Positions 44,425-57,300 of a DNA stretch of 64,000 nucleotides are shown one piece after another (within the stretch, counting starts at the first letter, position 1; the number at the start of each line of letters is the position of its first letter). The stretch lies in NCBI GenBank assembly GCA_037349315.1, contig JBAIAC010000042.1, forward strand, positions 3,658,001-3,722,000, read 5' to 3'. The position numbers were made by a program, and so were the translations under genes. Source of the DNA: Chelydra serpentina. Taxonomy: Eukaryota; Chordata; Testudines; Chelydridae. A model generated the notes under the pieces. The model saw nothing but the letters and a program-made list of their open reading frames with translations. It did no database searches and was not told the DNA's origin.

Positions 44425-46464
44425 CTAGTGGTATGGGTAGAAATGTGTACGGGAACGAACCTCCCCAATGCAGAAGGAACGCGTACGCAGTGGACCCGGG
44501 ATGTGATTCTGGAAGGAGCAGAACTGCTGGCACTTCCTGTTGTTTCGCGTAGTGAATAGGTCTATCTGGGGATAACCCCACCCCCGTAAAATTGAATTTG
44601 TGATGTCCGGGTGAAGGGACCTCTCATGGCTATGGAACAACCTGCTGAGGTGGTCCACCAGCTCATTCTGTACCTGCGGAGGTATGACGCCTGCAGGTGT
44701 ATTGAATGTTCTACACAGAAGTCCCACAGCATGAGGGTTTCTCAGCACAGGGGAGAGGAGCGTTTACCCCTGTGTGTTGATATAGCATGTTGCTGTTGTA
44801 GTGTCTATCATAACTCATACACAATGACCTGTTAGGTGTGCCCGGAAGGTCTGGCATGCTAGTTGTACAGCTCTCAGCTCTCTGACATTGATGTGGAGAG
44901 CCAGGTCGGCCTGAGACCAGAGACCTTGAGTCCTGAGGTTCCCCCAAATGAGCCCCCATCCCAGGTCTGATGCATCCATCACTAGTGACAGAGACGGCTG
45001 TGGAGCAGCGAAGGGGACCCCCCAGCAAACCTCCTGAGGGTTGGCCTACCACAGGATGGAGTCGAGGACCGGGCAAGCCAGGGTTATGATCCTGTCCAAG
45101 CTGTCCCAGGCTGGGCGATACACTGACGCCAGCTACAACTGAAGATGTCGGAGCCTGAGCCTGGCGTGCTGCACCACATAGGTACAGGCAGCCACGTGTC
45201 CCAGGAGCTTCAGACAGTTTCTCACTGTGGTGGTGGGAAACTGAGGCCTCGAATGATATTGGTCAGGGCCTGAAACCATACTGTTGGCACGTGTGCCCTG
45301 GCCTGGGTCAAATCCAATACTGCCCCTATGAACTCTATGTTCTGGACAGGGGACAGAGTGGATTTTGTCTCATTTATAAGGAGACCCAGGTTGTCAAAGG
45401 TGGCTCTGATAAATTTGATTGAGCTTCAACCTGAGTCCTGGAGCAGCCTTTGATCAGCCATTCATCGAGGTATGGAAACACCTGTATCTGGTGTCTGCAC
45501 AGGAATGCAGCGACGACTGCCAGGCACTTGGTGAAAACCCGAGGTGCTGCTGACAGGCCGAATGGGAGGACTGCGAATTGGTAGTGGGTGTTGCCCACTA
45601 TGGACCTGAGGTACTTCCTGTGGGGTTGAACGATCGTGATATGAAAGTTTGCGTCCTTCAAGTCAAGGGCGGCACACCAGTCTGCTGGATCCAGTAAGGG
45701 GATGATGGAGGCCAAAGAGATCATGTGGAACTTGAGTTTCTTCAGGAACTTGTTGAGGTCTCACAAGTCCAAGATGGGCCTGAGGCCACCTTTGGCTTTC
45801 GGAAATACCGGGAATAAAAGCCCGCACCCCTGTGCTCCTGAGGAATCTCCTCCACTGCCCCTAGAGATAGGACCAACTGCATCTCCTGGATAAGGAATTG
45901 TTTGTGACGAGGAGGGACGGGGAAGGAGGGTGGACGGGCAGGAAAGCATAGAATTGAATGGAATATCCCCTCTCTACCGTGCGGAGTATCCAACAGTCCA
46001 AGGTGATATGGGACCATGCATGGTAGAAAGGGGATAGTTGGGACGAGAAGGTAAGACGGGATGGATCCAGACTGTGGTGTGAGACACCATCCTTGACTGC
46101 ACCTTCCTAAGGCTGGTTTGGCCCGTGAAGGCAGCTTAGGGTGTCCCAAGCCCTGGCCAGAGGGTTGCTGCAGCCTCCTCCTGCCGCTATGATTTTTCCT
46201 TCTGGAGCCATCCTGACAGATCTGCTGACCAAACTGCTGCTGGAGCTGCGGGCAGAAGTGTCTCCTCTGAATTGACGGAGCGTAGAGACCCAATGACCTG
46301 AGGGTGGCTCGAGAGTCTTTAAGGCTGTAGCCTTTTGTCAATTTTCCCTGAGAAGAGAATCTCACCCTTGAAGGGAAGGTGAATGGTTTGCTGTACCTCC
46401 TAGGGGAGGCCAGGAACCTGGAGCGTGGCCACTCCCGTAGCCATAATCCTGGTGGCCGCATCAA
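44425..46464 (-). pseudogene. DIRS reverse transcriptase / RNase H, broken
   Basis: RT signatures at 45724-45374: AALDLKDANFHI, LPFGLSAAPRVFTKCL and FPYLDEWLIKG. The active-site pair reads Asp-Glu rather than Asp-Asp (Glu codon at 45461-45463). The N-terminal region (GAVEEIPQEHRGAGFYSRYF) is in 46464-45742 in another frame, and a frameshift follows near 45420. The distal part 44748-44425 has HPDITNSILRGWGYPQIDLF, common in DIRS elements after RNase H. Confidence 0.8.
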
Positions 46465-46654
46465 GTGCTGCCTGAAGGGATGTCCTGGAGATCAGTCTCC
46501 CCTCCTGGACCAAAGCCGAAAATTCAGCGCAGGAGTCCGCGGGGAGCAGTTCAGTAAATTTGCCCATCACCAAGCAGGTGTTGTAGCAGTACCTACTGAC
46601 GATGGCCTGTTGGTTTGATATCCTCAGTTGTAGTCCCCCAGTAGAGTAGACCTT

Positions 46655-48350
46655 TCACCCGAACAGGTCTAATTTTTTGGCGTCTCTATTCTTGGGCGAA
46701 GGTCCCTGAAATTCTTGTCTCTCTCTCTGGTTGGCAGCATCCACCACCAGAGAGGGAAGCTGGGGGTGTGAGCGCACAGAATTCCGCCGCTCATTGCGCT
46801 TGGCCGTAGGTTGCAGTGAGGCCAGGGTTTGCCAAAGTGTTTTGTTCATGTCTATGATCGTCTTTATGAGGGGCAAAGTGATCCGGGAAGGGCCGGAGGG
46901 AGCCAGAATGTCCACCATTGGGGTGGCACCATCGACTACTTCCTCCGCCTTAATGCCCAACCCTTGAGCCCGAGGGAAAAACTGGGGCCTGGACTGGTCC
47001 CGGTGCCAGGAATGGCGTGGGTATCGATGCCCCCATCGGTGCCAGCGCTTGCTGAGGTGCCATAGGCACCATTGCTGTTGGTGCCAGTGTTGTGCTGGTG
47101 TCGGTGCTGATGCCGGCCCCAGGCCCATTGTCAGTGCTGGTGCCTCCGGTGCCGATGCGGTCGGTGTCGGTGCCGTCATTGGTGCCGGAGTCAGTGTGTG
47201 AGGCAACTGCTCAGCTGAGCGTGGTGGGATGCACGTCACGGACGCCACTGATGCCACCCCTGAGCGAGACCCTTGGCTTCTGTCCTGGGCTTGATGAAAA
47301 GCCCAAGGAGTCCAAAAGGGCCACTGCGGAGCATTCTGCCACTGAGGGGTCCACGGCATCGAGTGGGGCGGCCTATGGTGTTGAGAGGACGATTTCCTGC
47401 TCCTGCTGTAGTCGGAGCGGTATGAGTCTGACTCCGACGCCGAGTAGGAGGACCATGGTGGTGCCGCTCCTCTTGAGGTGGATTTTAGGGAAGCAGGGGA
47501 CTGAATGTGCTCTCTGGATGGTGGCTCCTTGGTAGGCTGGTGCCGAGGAGACAGTGATCGGCACGCCATCATCACCGGCTTCCCCTTAGACTGCACCTGG
47601 GGGGCCAGGAATGGAGCCTGTGGTGCCGGGATGCTCTCTTGTCTCCTCAGCGACAATGGCGGTGGGAGCCGTAATAGGTCCTGAGCCACGTGGAAAGCCT
47701 CTGGGGTGGACGGGAGCAGTAACTGCTCCAATGGGTGCGGTGACCAAGGCTGGCCCGGACTCAACTGCCTCGCTTGGGCAGGAGTCAACATGGCTTCCAT
47801 CTGAGTCTCAGAGCCATGGCCCGTCTGAGGTGCCATGGGTGGCTGGTCCCTGGGCCTCGCCGGGAGGGATCGGCCCCTGTCTGGCCTTTTTTTTTTTTTT
47901 GTGACCTGGTGATTGAGACCATTGCCAAAGGCTAGAATGCCCCTGAGCATCTGCATGCTGGTACCGTTCCCTGCCGGCGTCCTTCTTCGGCGCCGCATCC
48001 TTCTACGCCGACACCAGGGCACTCCTCGTGGAGGAGGATGTGTTGGGGGCAGGGTCCCCGGTGCCAGGGTCTGACTGAGGCCTGAGGGCTGCCTCCATTA
48101 GAAGAATCTTGAGCCACTGCTCTCTCTCCTCGATGGTCCTCGGTCGGAATTCCCGACAAATTTTGCAGTGGTCTCTTTGATGACCCTCACCCAAGCACTG
48201 CAAGCAGGAAGAGTGACGGTCACTTTTTGGCATGCACTTCACACACAACTGGCAGGCCTTGAAGCCTGGGGAACGAGGCATGCCCCGGTAACCGATGGGA
48301 TAAATGGGGGGGGGGAAAGTACCCCCTGCAGAAACTTTTAGAACTGCCAA
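46655..48350 (-). pseudogene. DIRS gag-like region
   Basis: Two overlapping frames: 48350-48003 has a Cys/His-rich stretch (CQLCVKC, CLQCLGEGHQRDHCKIC) like a zinc knuckle; 48022-46655 (455 residues) is Pro/Ser/Gln-rich and low in conserved features, with WQNAPQWPFWTPW. A 12-13 base A run (minus strand) near 47889-47901 may be the cause of the frame change. Product would be a nucleic-acid-binding capsid-like protein; not intact. Confidence 0.65.
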
Positions 48351-48470
48351 CTACTAACTATACTTAACTACTATAGGCTAACTATTTACAAAGACTGCTG
48401 AAGCACTGCTAATCCACTTGCCGAAGCAAGAGAAGAGCAAAGGGAAGTTCCAACTACCATCACTAGAGGT

Positions 48471-48639
48471 AAGAAGGAACTGAGGGGGTGGCGGGTTGGC
48501 AGGGCTCTATATTGGGCACCATAAAGGCGCGACTCCAGGGGGCGCCCAGACCGACCCTCTGGCTACCTGCTAGGGGAAAAAACCTTCCGGCTGCTGTGCA
48601 TGTCCACGTGCGTACACCTGATTGGAATGGACATGAACA
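48471..48639 (-). repeat. Right inverted terminal repeat of the DIRS element
   Basis: Reverse complement of 42642-42803. The terminal extension 48640-48657 pairs with 42902-42917 inside the element. Confidence 0.88.
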
Positions 48640-48657
48640 AGCACTCAAAGAAGAACT

Positions 48658-49779
48658 GTAACATCCAGTGGGGGAGAAAATTATTTGATCTAAATACTGC
48701 CTAGTGTAATAAGGTTTAAGATTTAGATTGGTAGCTTACATTTATTTTCTTTGGTAACTATCTCTGACCTTTTATGCCTACCACTTATAACCACTTAAAA
48801 TCGATCTTTCTGTAGTTAATAAATCTATTTTATATTTTACCAAAAACTGTGTGTTTTGACTGAAGTGCTTGGGAAATCTCAGCTCAGTTTACAAAAGCTG
48901 GTGCATGTCCTCTCCACATTAAAGGAGGGGTGAACTGGGTAATAAACTTACACTGGTCAGGCTTCTGGCCAGGGCTGATGAGGGGCGGGGGGGGGAAGCC
49001 GGTACAAATTACCGGGGCCCGGTGGTCCGGAAGGGGGCCAGGGCAGTGGCGTAGCCAGGCGGGGAGCGGAGGTAGCGGCCGCTCCCGCTGAGAGCAGAAG
49101 CAGCGCCTTAAAAAGGAAGCAGCGCCTTTTTTTAAAGGGGGAGCGGAGCTAAAAAAAGGCGCCACTTCTTTTTAAGGCGCCGCTTCTTGCACTCACCCGG
49201 CGGCGCTCCAGCTGTTCGGAGGCACTTCGGCGGCGGGTCCTTCACTCGCTCCGGGTCTTCGGCGGCATTTCAGCAGCAGGTACCACCGAAACCCGGAGCG
49301 AGTGAAGGGACGGGACCCGCTGCCGAAGTATCAGCGCCGAACAGCTGGAGTGCCGCCGGAGCACTGCCGGGTGAGTACAGGGGGAGGTGCCTTTTTTAAT
49401 CTCCGCTCCTCTTGTACTCTGGACCTGGCTACGCGGCTGAGTTATCGGCAATATAGACTCTTGCTGTCTATTTTCACGGGGCCCGAACCCGCTCTCGGCA
49501 GCCCTGCTTCTGGCCAGGGCAAGATGGTACAGCTCTGGGAAGTAAGGCTGGGACCTGGGGTGAATTGGCTGGTGCCTTTCTCTGTGTGATTCATGAGTGT
49601 CTCTGGGAGCATTCAGGCAATCTAGGTGGGTGTGGGGATCCCCCTGCTGTTGTGCTGAGTGATAGCAGCTCCCAGTGGGGTTTACTGCTTCAAAGCATTG
49701 TGAGAGACAGCCCAGCTGGAGACCTAAGGGGCCACAGGGGTACCCCGGATCCAGTTTGTACCCCGGGGATCCCGTCACA
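48658..49779 (-). repeat. Minus-strand LTR fragment split by a hAT
   Basis: Read from 49779 leftward it begins TGTGACGGGATCCCCGGG and runs to TAATAGATTTATTAACTACAG-type sequence (about 48815), shared with the LTR at 55209 (near 55640). The 3' part is missing where the DIRS right end begins. Interrupted by the hAT at 48970-49506. Confidence 0.6.
48970..49506. mobile_element. hAT element with a long internal hairpin
   Basis: CTTCTGGC duplicated at 48962-48969 and 49507-49514; ends CAGGGCTGATGAG and CAGGGCTGCCGAG. The interior has a large GC-rich inverted repeat, about 49198-49265 against 49286-49362 (for example CACTCGCTCCGGGT and its inverse ACCCGGAGCGAGTG). A second inserted element inside is possible (CAGTGGCGTAGCCAGG ... 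CCTGGCTACGC). Confidence 0.88.
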
Positions 49780-49829
49780 AGGAGAGCACTATGTCCATTG
49801 ACCAATCATCAACTAACACAGTTTGATCC

Positions 49830-50560
49830 CTGTTTAACTCCTACCTGAGAACAGAGATGGGCTGGGCTTTAACCTTCAACCTTACAGCAATAAAGACACT
49901 TGCATCACCATAAACTCCAGTGTAGCAGTACAAAGGTTGTTGATTACCAAAGTAATTAAAAGGAGAGTTTCCATTTGGAGCATGAGATGAAAAATAGTTC
50001 TTGAGGAGTAAGAAGCTGAGCCTCTTCGAAATTCTCACTGCCGTCAGCCAGATTGGGGACATTTGGATATTTGACTCTGCTGCCACCAACACCGGCATGC
50101 TAGGAAGACATCTTTGGGAGCGGATCCTTATCTCCAAACCGGAACAAGGGTGTGATAGGAACTGAAATCACCAGAGCTTTCCAGTTTCTTTTCTACTTTT
50201 GCTTTTGGAAGGCACCAAGAGAGACATATTCAGTGTCCAACAAAAAATAGACACCATTTTGGCAGAAATATGGAAGGAAAGACCAGGATTCAACTCTTTG
50301 TCTCTGTAATGTCTTAGTAAGAATTATTTTCTCAGTTTCGTCACAGAAATAGTCACTGACAATGTAAACTAACTAGAGGAGAATGGATGAAGATTTTAGA
50401 AAACCTTGAAACACCAGAGAGAGCTCAAAACTGTTCCAAAGCTTATTTCCAGGATGTATCAGGTAAGTGAGCTTCTGTCACTTGAATACCATCTCCCTTG
50501 TTCTTTGATATCTCCTAGTAGACATTTATTCCCTGTGTGAATTATTAACTACAAAATGAT
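49830..50560 (+). promoter_or_regulatory. Butyrophilin gene 2 5' region (promoter candidate)
   Basis: ACTCCAGTGTAGCAGTACAAAGGTTGTT near 49914 matches the corresponding gene 1 stretch (TTCCAGTTTAGCACTGCAAAGGTGTT near 18898). A near-ISRE run CAGTTTCTTTTCTA lies at about 50183, with wrong half-site spacing. Similarity is patchier than between gene 1 and the inverted copy. Confidence 0.45.
50400..50462 (+). other. Putative noncoding first exon of gene 2
   Basis: Ends ...CCAGGATGTATCAG|GTAAGTGAG, a strong donor at 50463 at the same relative place as in gene 1. The 5' limit is unknown. Confidence 0.4.
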
Positions 50561-50562
50561 CT

Positions 50563-51279
50563 AATAGTCCCAGGATAGATGTATCTGACTGAATACAAAC
50601 TTTGCATTTGAATTATATATTCAAAATGATATATGAGCTATTTTCCCCTCTCCTTTCATTGTAATGTAATGCCACACTATTCTGGTTATTTGATTTTAGA
50701 ATCTATTTCTTTGCTCCTATGTTTTATTCAAGAAAACTGGACCTGATCCTGCTCTCAGTGCCTCCAAAGGGAGATTTGCTATGGATTAACTAATTGTATA
50801 TTTCTGTTTTGTAAAGTAAATTACAAACTCTTGCAAATCTAATTTTATGAAATGTCTTTCTCTGTGGTCCACGTTACTTAATAACTTTGTTTATGGGACT
50901 GAATTGTTCTGCCTCTGATATGTTGAAAGAAAAGAAATGGGTTAAAAAAAATCTCTCTCTCTCTGACACACATGCTTTCTCATTCCTTAATTTTTTTCTC
51001 CATTGATAGAATTTCTAGCAACTTTTACACCGATCTGACTTTTTTTTTTAACATGGATTTTGTAGGGATGGAAAGAAGTCAGACTTGTAAAGGAATCACA
51101 TTTTCAACTTTAATTGAATGGCGGTTCTAACTTCATAATATGAAAGAGTTCACTTAATAATGCATTTATTCCTTTTTTATTTACTGTGTCCTCTTTAATG
51201 TTTGACTTTAATGATTTAATGTTAGTCAATGTTATGCTCACTATGATAAATTTTTTTCCTCCTTCTTCCTGTTGTCTAG
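50563..51279. other. Intron before the second leader
   Basis: AT-rich; 51110-51279 is similar to 21720-21902 of gene 1. Otherwise nothing recognised. Confidence 0.45.
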
Positions 51280-51296
51280 ATTGAGTTACAGTGAAG

Positions 51297-51396
51297 ATGA
51301 AGGTTCTCTCATTCTGCCACATCTCCAGAGTCAGCTCCCCTCTTCCTGGGTTTATTATTTTCTTCCTTACTTGTTATGTTCACAGGATGGAATCAG
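51297..51396 (+). CDS. Butyrophilin gene 2, leader exon
   Basis: [14 protein letters not shown] followed by hydrophobic LPGFIIFFLTCYV; donor TCAG|GTAGG. The position homologous to the first ATG of gene 1 reads GTG (51291), so ATG 51297 is the start. Confidence 0.88.
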
Positions 51397-54300
51397 GTAG
51401 GAATCCGCACCGTGTCTGCTGTTCCTTAAAGTATTTCTTTAGGCCCCTGAAGTGTTTTAACAACATGCTCCACTCAAAGTCAATGGAACTACTCACAGTG
51501 TGTAAACTTAACCAAACAGCAAGATCATTATTCAATCTTTGCCCTGATTGTGCTGATGCTGCTGGGTTATTTTATTTGCTCCTGGGATACTGCCCAAGTT
51601 TCTTCACCCAAGTATTTTTAAAAGATTGTCTAAAATGCCCAAAGCATTGGGTGGACACTTACTGAAGTGTTTAATAACAATAATAAATAAAATCATGTAA
51701 CTTAGTGGATTTCAGATGTTAAAAAGATAAGAGCCCTAGTTTGAGATTAATGTGCACAAAAATATAAGATGAACCAGAATATATTGATGTCATGTGACTT
51801 TTTTAATTGGGCCTGTTAGCTGTTCCATATATGTTAGGTGTAGTATACACTGTATTATTAGACATTATGTGCACGGTAGTCCTATAATATACATATATGA
51901 GAGAGAGAGAGAGAGAGAGTTGAGAAGTTAACTGAATGCTCTTCCCACAATTCTATTCACCAATATCTAATATCCCACAGCACTTGACAAGTCTGAAGTT
52001 AGTGTTCACAATAGAAAATAGGAAGTATATCAAAGCCTTGAATGGTTTCTCTTAGCACTGGTTGGGATGTACCTGTACACCCACCTAGTTTGGAATGTGG
52101 TATCCAAAAAAGGGTTAAGGAAGGTGTGATGGGTTGGATCACAGAAACCCCCTTGGGGCTGCCACCTGATGTGCCAAGACTACTTCTGCCCCTGCTTTCC
52201 CTGCCAGCTTGGGACTCCAGCACCCTGTCTTGTTCAGCCAGACACGCCAGTCTGCTCCAACACAGACCCAGGGTCTGAACCACGTGCCCCAAAGCTGTAG
52301 ACTTAACTGAAAACAACTTAAGAAGTGTTCTTGTCTCTAACACTCAGATTCCCAACTCCCAATGGGGTTCAAACCCCAAATAAATCCATTTTACCCTGTA
52401 TAAGGCTTATACAGGGTAAACTCATAAATTATTCGCCCTCTATAACACCGATAGAGAGATATGTACAGCTGTTTCCCCCCCCCCCTCCCCCAGTATTAAT
52501 ACATACTCTGGGTTAATTAATAAGTAAAAAGTGATTTTATGAAATACAGAAAGTAGGATTTAAGTGGTTCCAAGGAATAGCAGACAGAACAAAGTGAATT
52601 ACCAAGTAAAATAAAATAGAACACACAAGTCTGTCTAATACAGTAAGAAAACTGAATACAGATAAAATCTCACCCTCAGAGATGTTCCAATAAGCTTCCT
52701 TTTACAGACTAGTCTCCTTCTAGTCTGGGTCCAGCAATCACTCACAACCCCTGTAGTTACTGTCCTTTGTTGCAGTTTCTCTCACGTATCCTTGGGGGTG
52801 GAGAGGCTCTCTCTTGAGCCAGATGAAGCTAAAATGGAGGGGTCTCCCAGGGGTTTAAATAGACTTTCTCTTGTGGGTGGATACCCCTCCCTCCCCCTGT
52901 GTAGAATTCCAACTATAAGATGGAGTTTGGGAGTCACATGGGCAAGTCACATGTCCATGCATGACTCAGAACTTACAGGCAGCAGCCATGGTTCACATGC
53001 TACCTTGAACGTCCTCACATAGACGTCTTATGTGGATTGGAGCCTTCCAAGATCCATTGTCCATTAAATGCTTCTTGATTGGGCACCAAACATTCCTTTC
53101 TCAAGAAGCTGACCAAATGCTTTACTAAGGCTACATAGAAATCAAGCAAGTACCCAGCCAATATTCATAACTTCGAACACCAAAACGATACATGCATACA
53201 AATAGGATGAATAGATTCAGTAGATCATAACCTTTACAGAGATATGTTACATGGCACATGTAGCATAAAACATATTCCAGTTATGTCATATATACATTCA
53301 TAAGCATATTTCCATAAAGCCTTATGGGCTGCACCATCACAGAAGGTACAGAACAACAAGTTAAGAAACTGGTAGGTTGGATCTTAGGTGATGTTTAAAG
53401 TGCTTTTTCACTTGTAAACAGCCATGGTATAAGTGGGTTTGGGGTGTATTTTTCAAGCACACCTTCTGTGTAAGCTGAGTATGCTGCAAGATAAGAATTG
53501 CTTCCTGGGAGGAGGATTTATATGTCTCCTTTATGTAGTGTACTGTTTTGTCTTTAGGCAATCATGTTCACTAAGTTTGGTTACTTGGGTCTCTTGAGCA
53601 TGTGAAGCATTGAACCATAACAGCCCAAAAATTGGCTCTAGCAATACGCCATGTCTCAGGAACACCATGGTGAAAGAACACCAAATATGGCCCACCAACC
53701 CTACCTTTATTCCTGGTGAGGCCCAGCAAATTTCATGGCAATGTCAGTAAGCGTGTCAATTTGAGAACACTCAGAAAAATGGGCTGTTCAATAGTAAGCT
53801 TGTCTCAACTATACACCAAAAATGTCCATTACCATTTCTCTGCCTCAGTTTCTCTGATGTGTGACTGTGACATGGACTGAATACACCTGTCTTCAGCTTC
53901 CCACCCGATGTCAGCCCTGTGTGCCTCTGTCATGCACTGAACCTACCAATTCTTAGCTCCCCTCTCTCTGTCCCATGATCTGTGTCTGGGTCATGCGCCA
54001 AGTTTGCCTGTTATCAGCTCCACGCCCCATCTCAGTGCTGTGTGCCTGTTCCATACACTGAGGCTGAGTGTTCTTATAACAGAGCCCCAGTCCTGCTGCC
54101 CATGAGTGCTGCTCTCTCTCAAACATTCAGGCTGAAATGTTCCATGCCGGGTGTCTGCATCTGGCTGAAGTTTTTGGAAAGTTTGTCTGAAATGGAACTT
54201 CTTGGCTGTGTCCTTCATATCAAATTCCCATTCTCCTCTGACCCGCATTTTGTTGTTCTTGCTTTCCTGGTGCATTTTCCAGCAAAGTTCACAGTGATTG

Positions 54301-57300
54301 GACCCCCTGAGCCAGTCACTGCTATCCTGGGTCAGGAAGCTGTGTTACCGTGTCACCTGTCCCCCCGGATGAGCGCTGCAAACATGGAGGTGAGATGGTT
54401 CCGATCTGAGTATTTATCCATTGTGCACCTGTATCGTGATGGGAAGGATCAGTATGAAAGGCAGATGCCAGAGTATGAGGGAAGGACGGAGCTTTTGAAA
54501 GCTGGACTCACAGATGGAAACGTTCCCTTGAGGATTCTCAATATCGGACGCTCTGATGAAGGACTATACATCTGTTTTGTTCAAGATGATACTTTTTATG
54601 GAGAAACCGTACTGGAACTGCGGGTAGCAGGTCAGTAGCTTGTAACAGTTTTAGCTTTGTGTGTTCTGCAGGCTTTGTTCTTTCCTATTACAACAGTGGT
54701 GACTCCCTGCTTGTGATATATTTCACAATAACACAGTGTATCTAACTTTCAGCAAACAGTCACTTTCATACCAGGGAAAATATGCTGGAAACTTTCCCAA
54801 CATGTTATTGAAAACATTTTCAGGATGGCCAAGGCACTTTCTTGCCCAAGCTTGACTGACCCCAAAGCATTCTTTAGTTAAGAGGGAAAAGTAGGGTGAC
54901 CAGATGTCCTGATTTTATAGGGACAGTCCCGATTTTTGGGTCTCTTTCTTATATAGGCTCCTATTACCCCCCACCCCCCCATCCCGATTTTTCACACTTG
55001 CTGTCTGGTCACCCTAGGGAAAAGACTTCTGGACAAATATGGCCTTCCAGTTGCTCTGCAGTCATTTCTAGGCTGTGTGGCTAAGGTGGGGCTGACAGAT
55101 GTTTATGGCCTTCTCATTGGTTCACTGTTGGTTATTACTCACGGATGTAGTTAAAATCAAATGCAGTGTTCTTATTTGCTGAGACTGTATAATGATGGTG
55201 CTGGTGGGTGTGATGGCTTCCCCTGTGGTGCCACCTGGAACTGGGGTACAGCTGAGCCCTCTGTCTCACCAATCTGGGTTCCCTCTTCCACTGTGACATT
55301 GTGACAAGCTGCAAAGCCCCTCACATTTGCACTCACACCAACATCCACAAGCAGGGGCCACACCTAGTTGTGTGCATGAATGCATCTGTCCAGGCACTCA
55401 TGAACCAACAATAGAGAGGCTTCAGCCAAAACACTCCCCAGCACCCCAACCTAGGTCCCTGGAGCTGTACTATCCTGCCCTGGTCAAAAGCCTGACCAGT
55501 AAGATTATTACAATTACCCAGTTAGCCCCTCCCTCGATGTGGAGAGGAATATCCACAAAACCTTTGTTAACTGAGCTGAGATTTTTCCCAAACACTTCAC
55601 TCAAACCACACTGTTTTAGGTAAAAAATATATATAATAGATTTATTAACTACAGAAAGATAGATTTTAAGTGATTATAAGTGATAGCAAAGAGATCAAAG
55701 TTGATTATTAAGCAAATAAACAAAAACCCAATCTGAGCCTAATATCCCACACAGGATTTGAATCAAAAAGTGTCTCACCCTGTTAGATAGCACAAGCAGT
55801 TTGTAGAAGTTTCATACACAGGCAGGGTTTCCATCTTTCCCACCTGGGACCATCACTTCCCCAGTTCAAAGTCTGTGCTCTTCCAGAGGTACATCCAGGT
55901 GTTGAGTTGTGTGGCAAGTGAGGCCCATTGGTGATGTCACTTTCCCCTTTTACAGTTTCTTTCATATGGCGGGAACCCCTTTGTTCCAAGCCAAGTTCCC
56001 GCCCAGTTTGTGGAAAAATAGAGGTATCAAACTGGAATTCAGTGTCATGTGATCTAGTCAGATGCCCCTGCATGCTTGATGAGTCATGGCAGCCATTATC
56101 CAGAGGCTGTCTGAAGTGTCCCCCAGTGAGAACAAGACTTTTCCATGGCCCATTGTTTTTGCTGATGGGCCATAAGCATTGTCTAGCTTCTTCACTGTTG
56201 TACCTGAAAGGCTAGTTGTGGGTGTTATCCAGAACAAGCACATTTGAAATACAGATGCATAGTCAATAATAATAACTCCAGATAAAAAATGATACATGCA
56301 TACAAATAGGATAATCATAACTTTTCCATTGACACCTTATTTGACACATCTTGTACAAGATGCAACATAATTATATCATAATAATACCATAATCATATTA
56401 CTATGGTGTATATGGAGTGCAGAGTGTCCCAGTGGGGAGGGGAAATGATGCATTTAGCACTCTTAGACAAGACTGAGCATTTCCCCCCTGCTGCTTTAAC
56501 ACTTTCACCATGAAGCCAATTAGATTTAAAAAAAAATAAATATATTGATCCAATGCACTAATGATCAGATTTTCTAAAGTTCAGCTCCTATTCAGATATC
56601 TACGTTGTCATATCTCCAAAGGTGTCAGCACTCAGTTGCTCCTGTGTTGAGACAACAATATCTCCCACTGACTCAGTGAAACTATTTTAAATATATGTAC
56701 ATGTTTTTGTGTGTCCATGAGCACTAGGATTTCAGACATTCCAGTATCAGTTACCCTTCTACTGATAACCCACATGAGTAAGTGCTTTCTAGTGTGAGTA
56801 AGGGATCCACAAACTGTCCCTTCTGCTTTATTAACATATGGAATTGACACCTTTATGTATTTTCCCCTTAGGTCTGGGCTCTGCTCCTCTCATTTCTGTT
56901 GTGGGTCACCAGGATGGAGGGATACGAGTGGTTTGTCAATCAGCCGGTTGGCACCCAGAGCCTGAGGTCCTGTGGAAAGATCTCAATGGGCGACATTTAC
57001 CACCACTCTCTGAAACAACATCCCAAGGGGATAATGGCCTGTTTGAAACAGAAACTGCTCTCATTGTAACAGAACATTCAAACCAAAGCTTGTCTTGTTG
57101 CCTCAGGAACACTGTTCTCAATCAAGAAAAGGAATCAGCAGTTTATATAGCAGGTCAGTTACCATCCAGATCTCACTCTGAACTCACCACCACTAGAAAC
57201 TAAACAAAATATAGGAAGAAAAGAACTGAAACATCTGTGGTGGATATTGCATAATCCACGTACAAACACAGAAGCTAGGAAGCTGGTGTCTTTACAGGGT

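Larger units (their letters stand above)
42642..48657 (-). mobile_element. DIRS-type tyrosine-recombinase retrotransposon (defective)
   Basis: Coding content on the minus strand runs gag-like (48350-46655), RT/RNase H (46464-44425) and tyrosine recombinase (44085-42961). Inverted terminal repeats 42642-42803 and 48471-48639 pair over about 160 bp: TGTTCATGTCCATTCCAATC on the left equals the inverse of the right end. The right end extends further (48640-48657), and this extension matches an internal copy near 42902-42917, as expected of the internal complementary region of DIRS elements. No target duplication is evident, also as expected. Frameshifts, a stop and altered catalytic residues show it is dead. 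Confidence 0.9.

Noticed and set aside
47092..47535. Plus-strand open frame within the DIRS element
   Set aside because: Antisense to the gag-like frame, with Val/Pro/Ser repeats from the same low-complexity DNA.
51291..51296. Start of gene 2 at GTG 51291
   Set aside because: Eukaryotic leader; ATG at 51297 lies two codons downstream in frame. GTG is simply the mutated counterpart of gene 1's first ATG.
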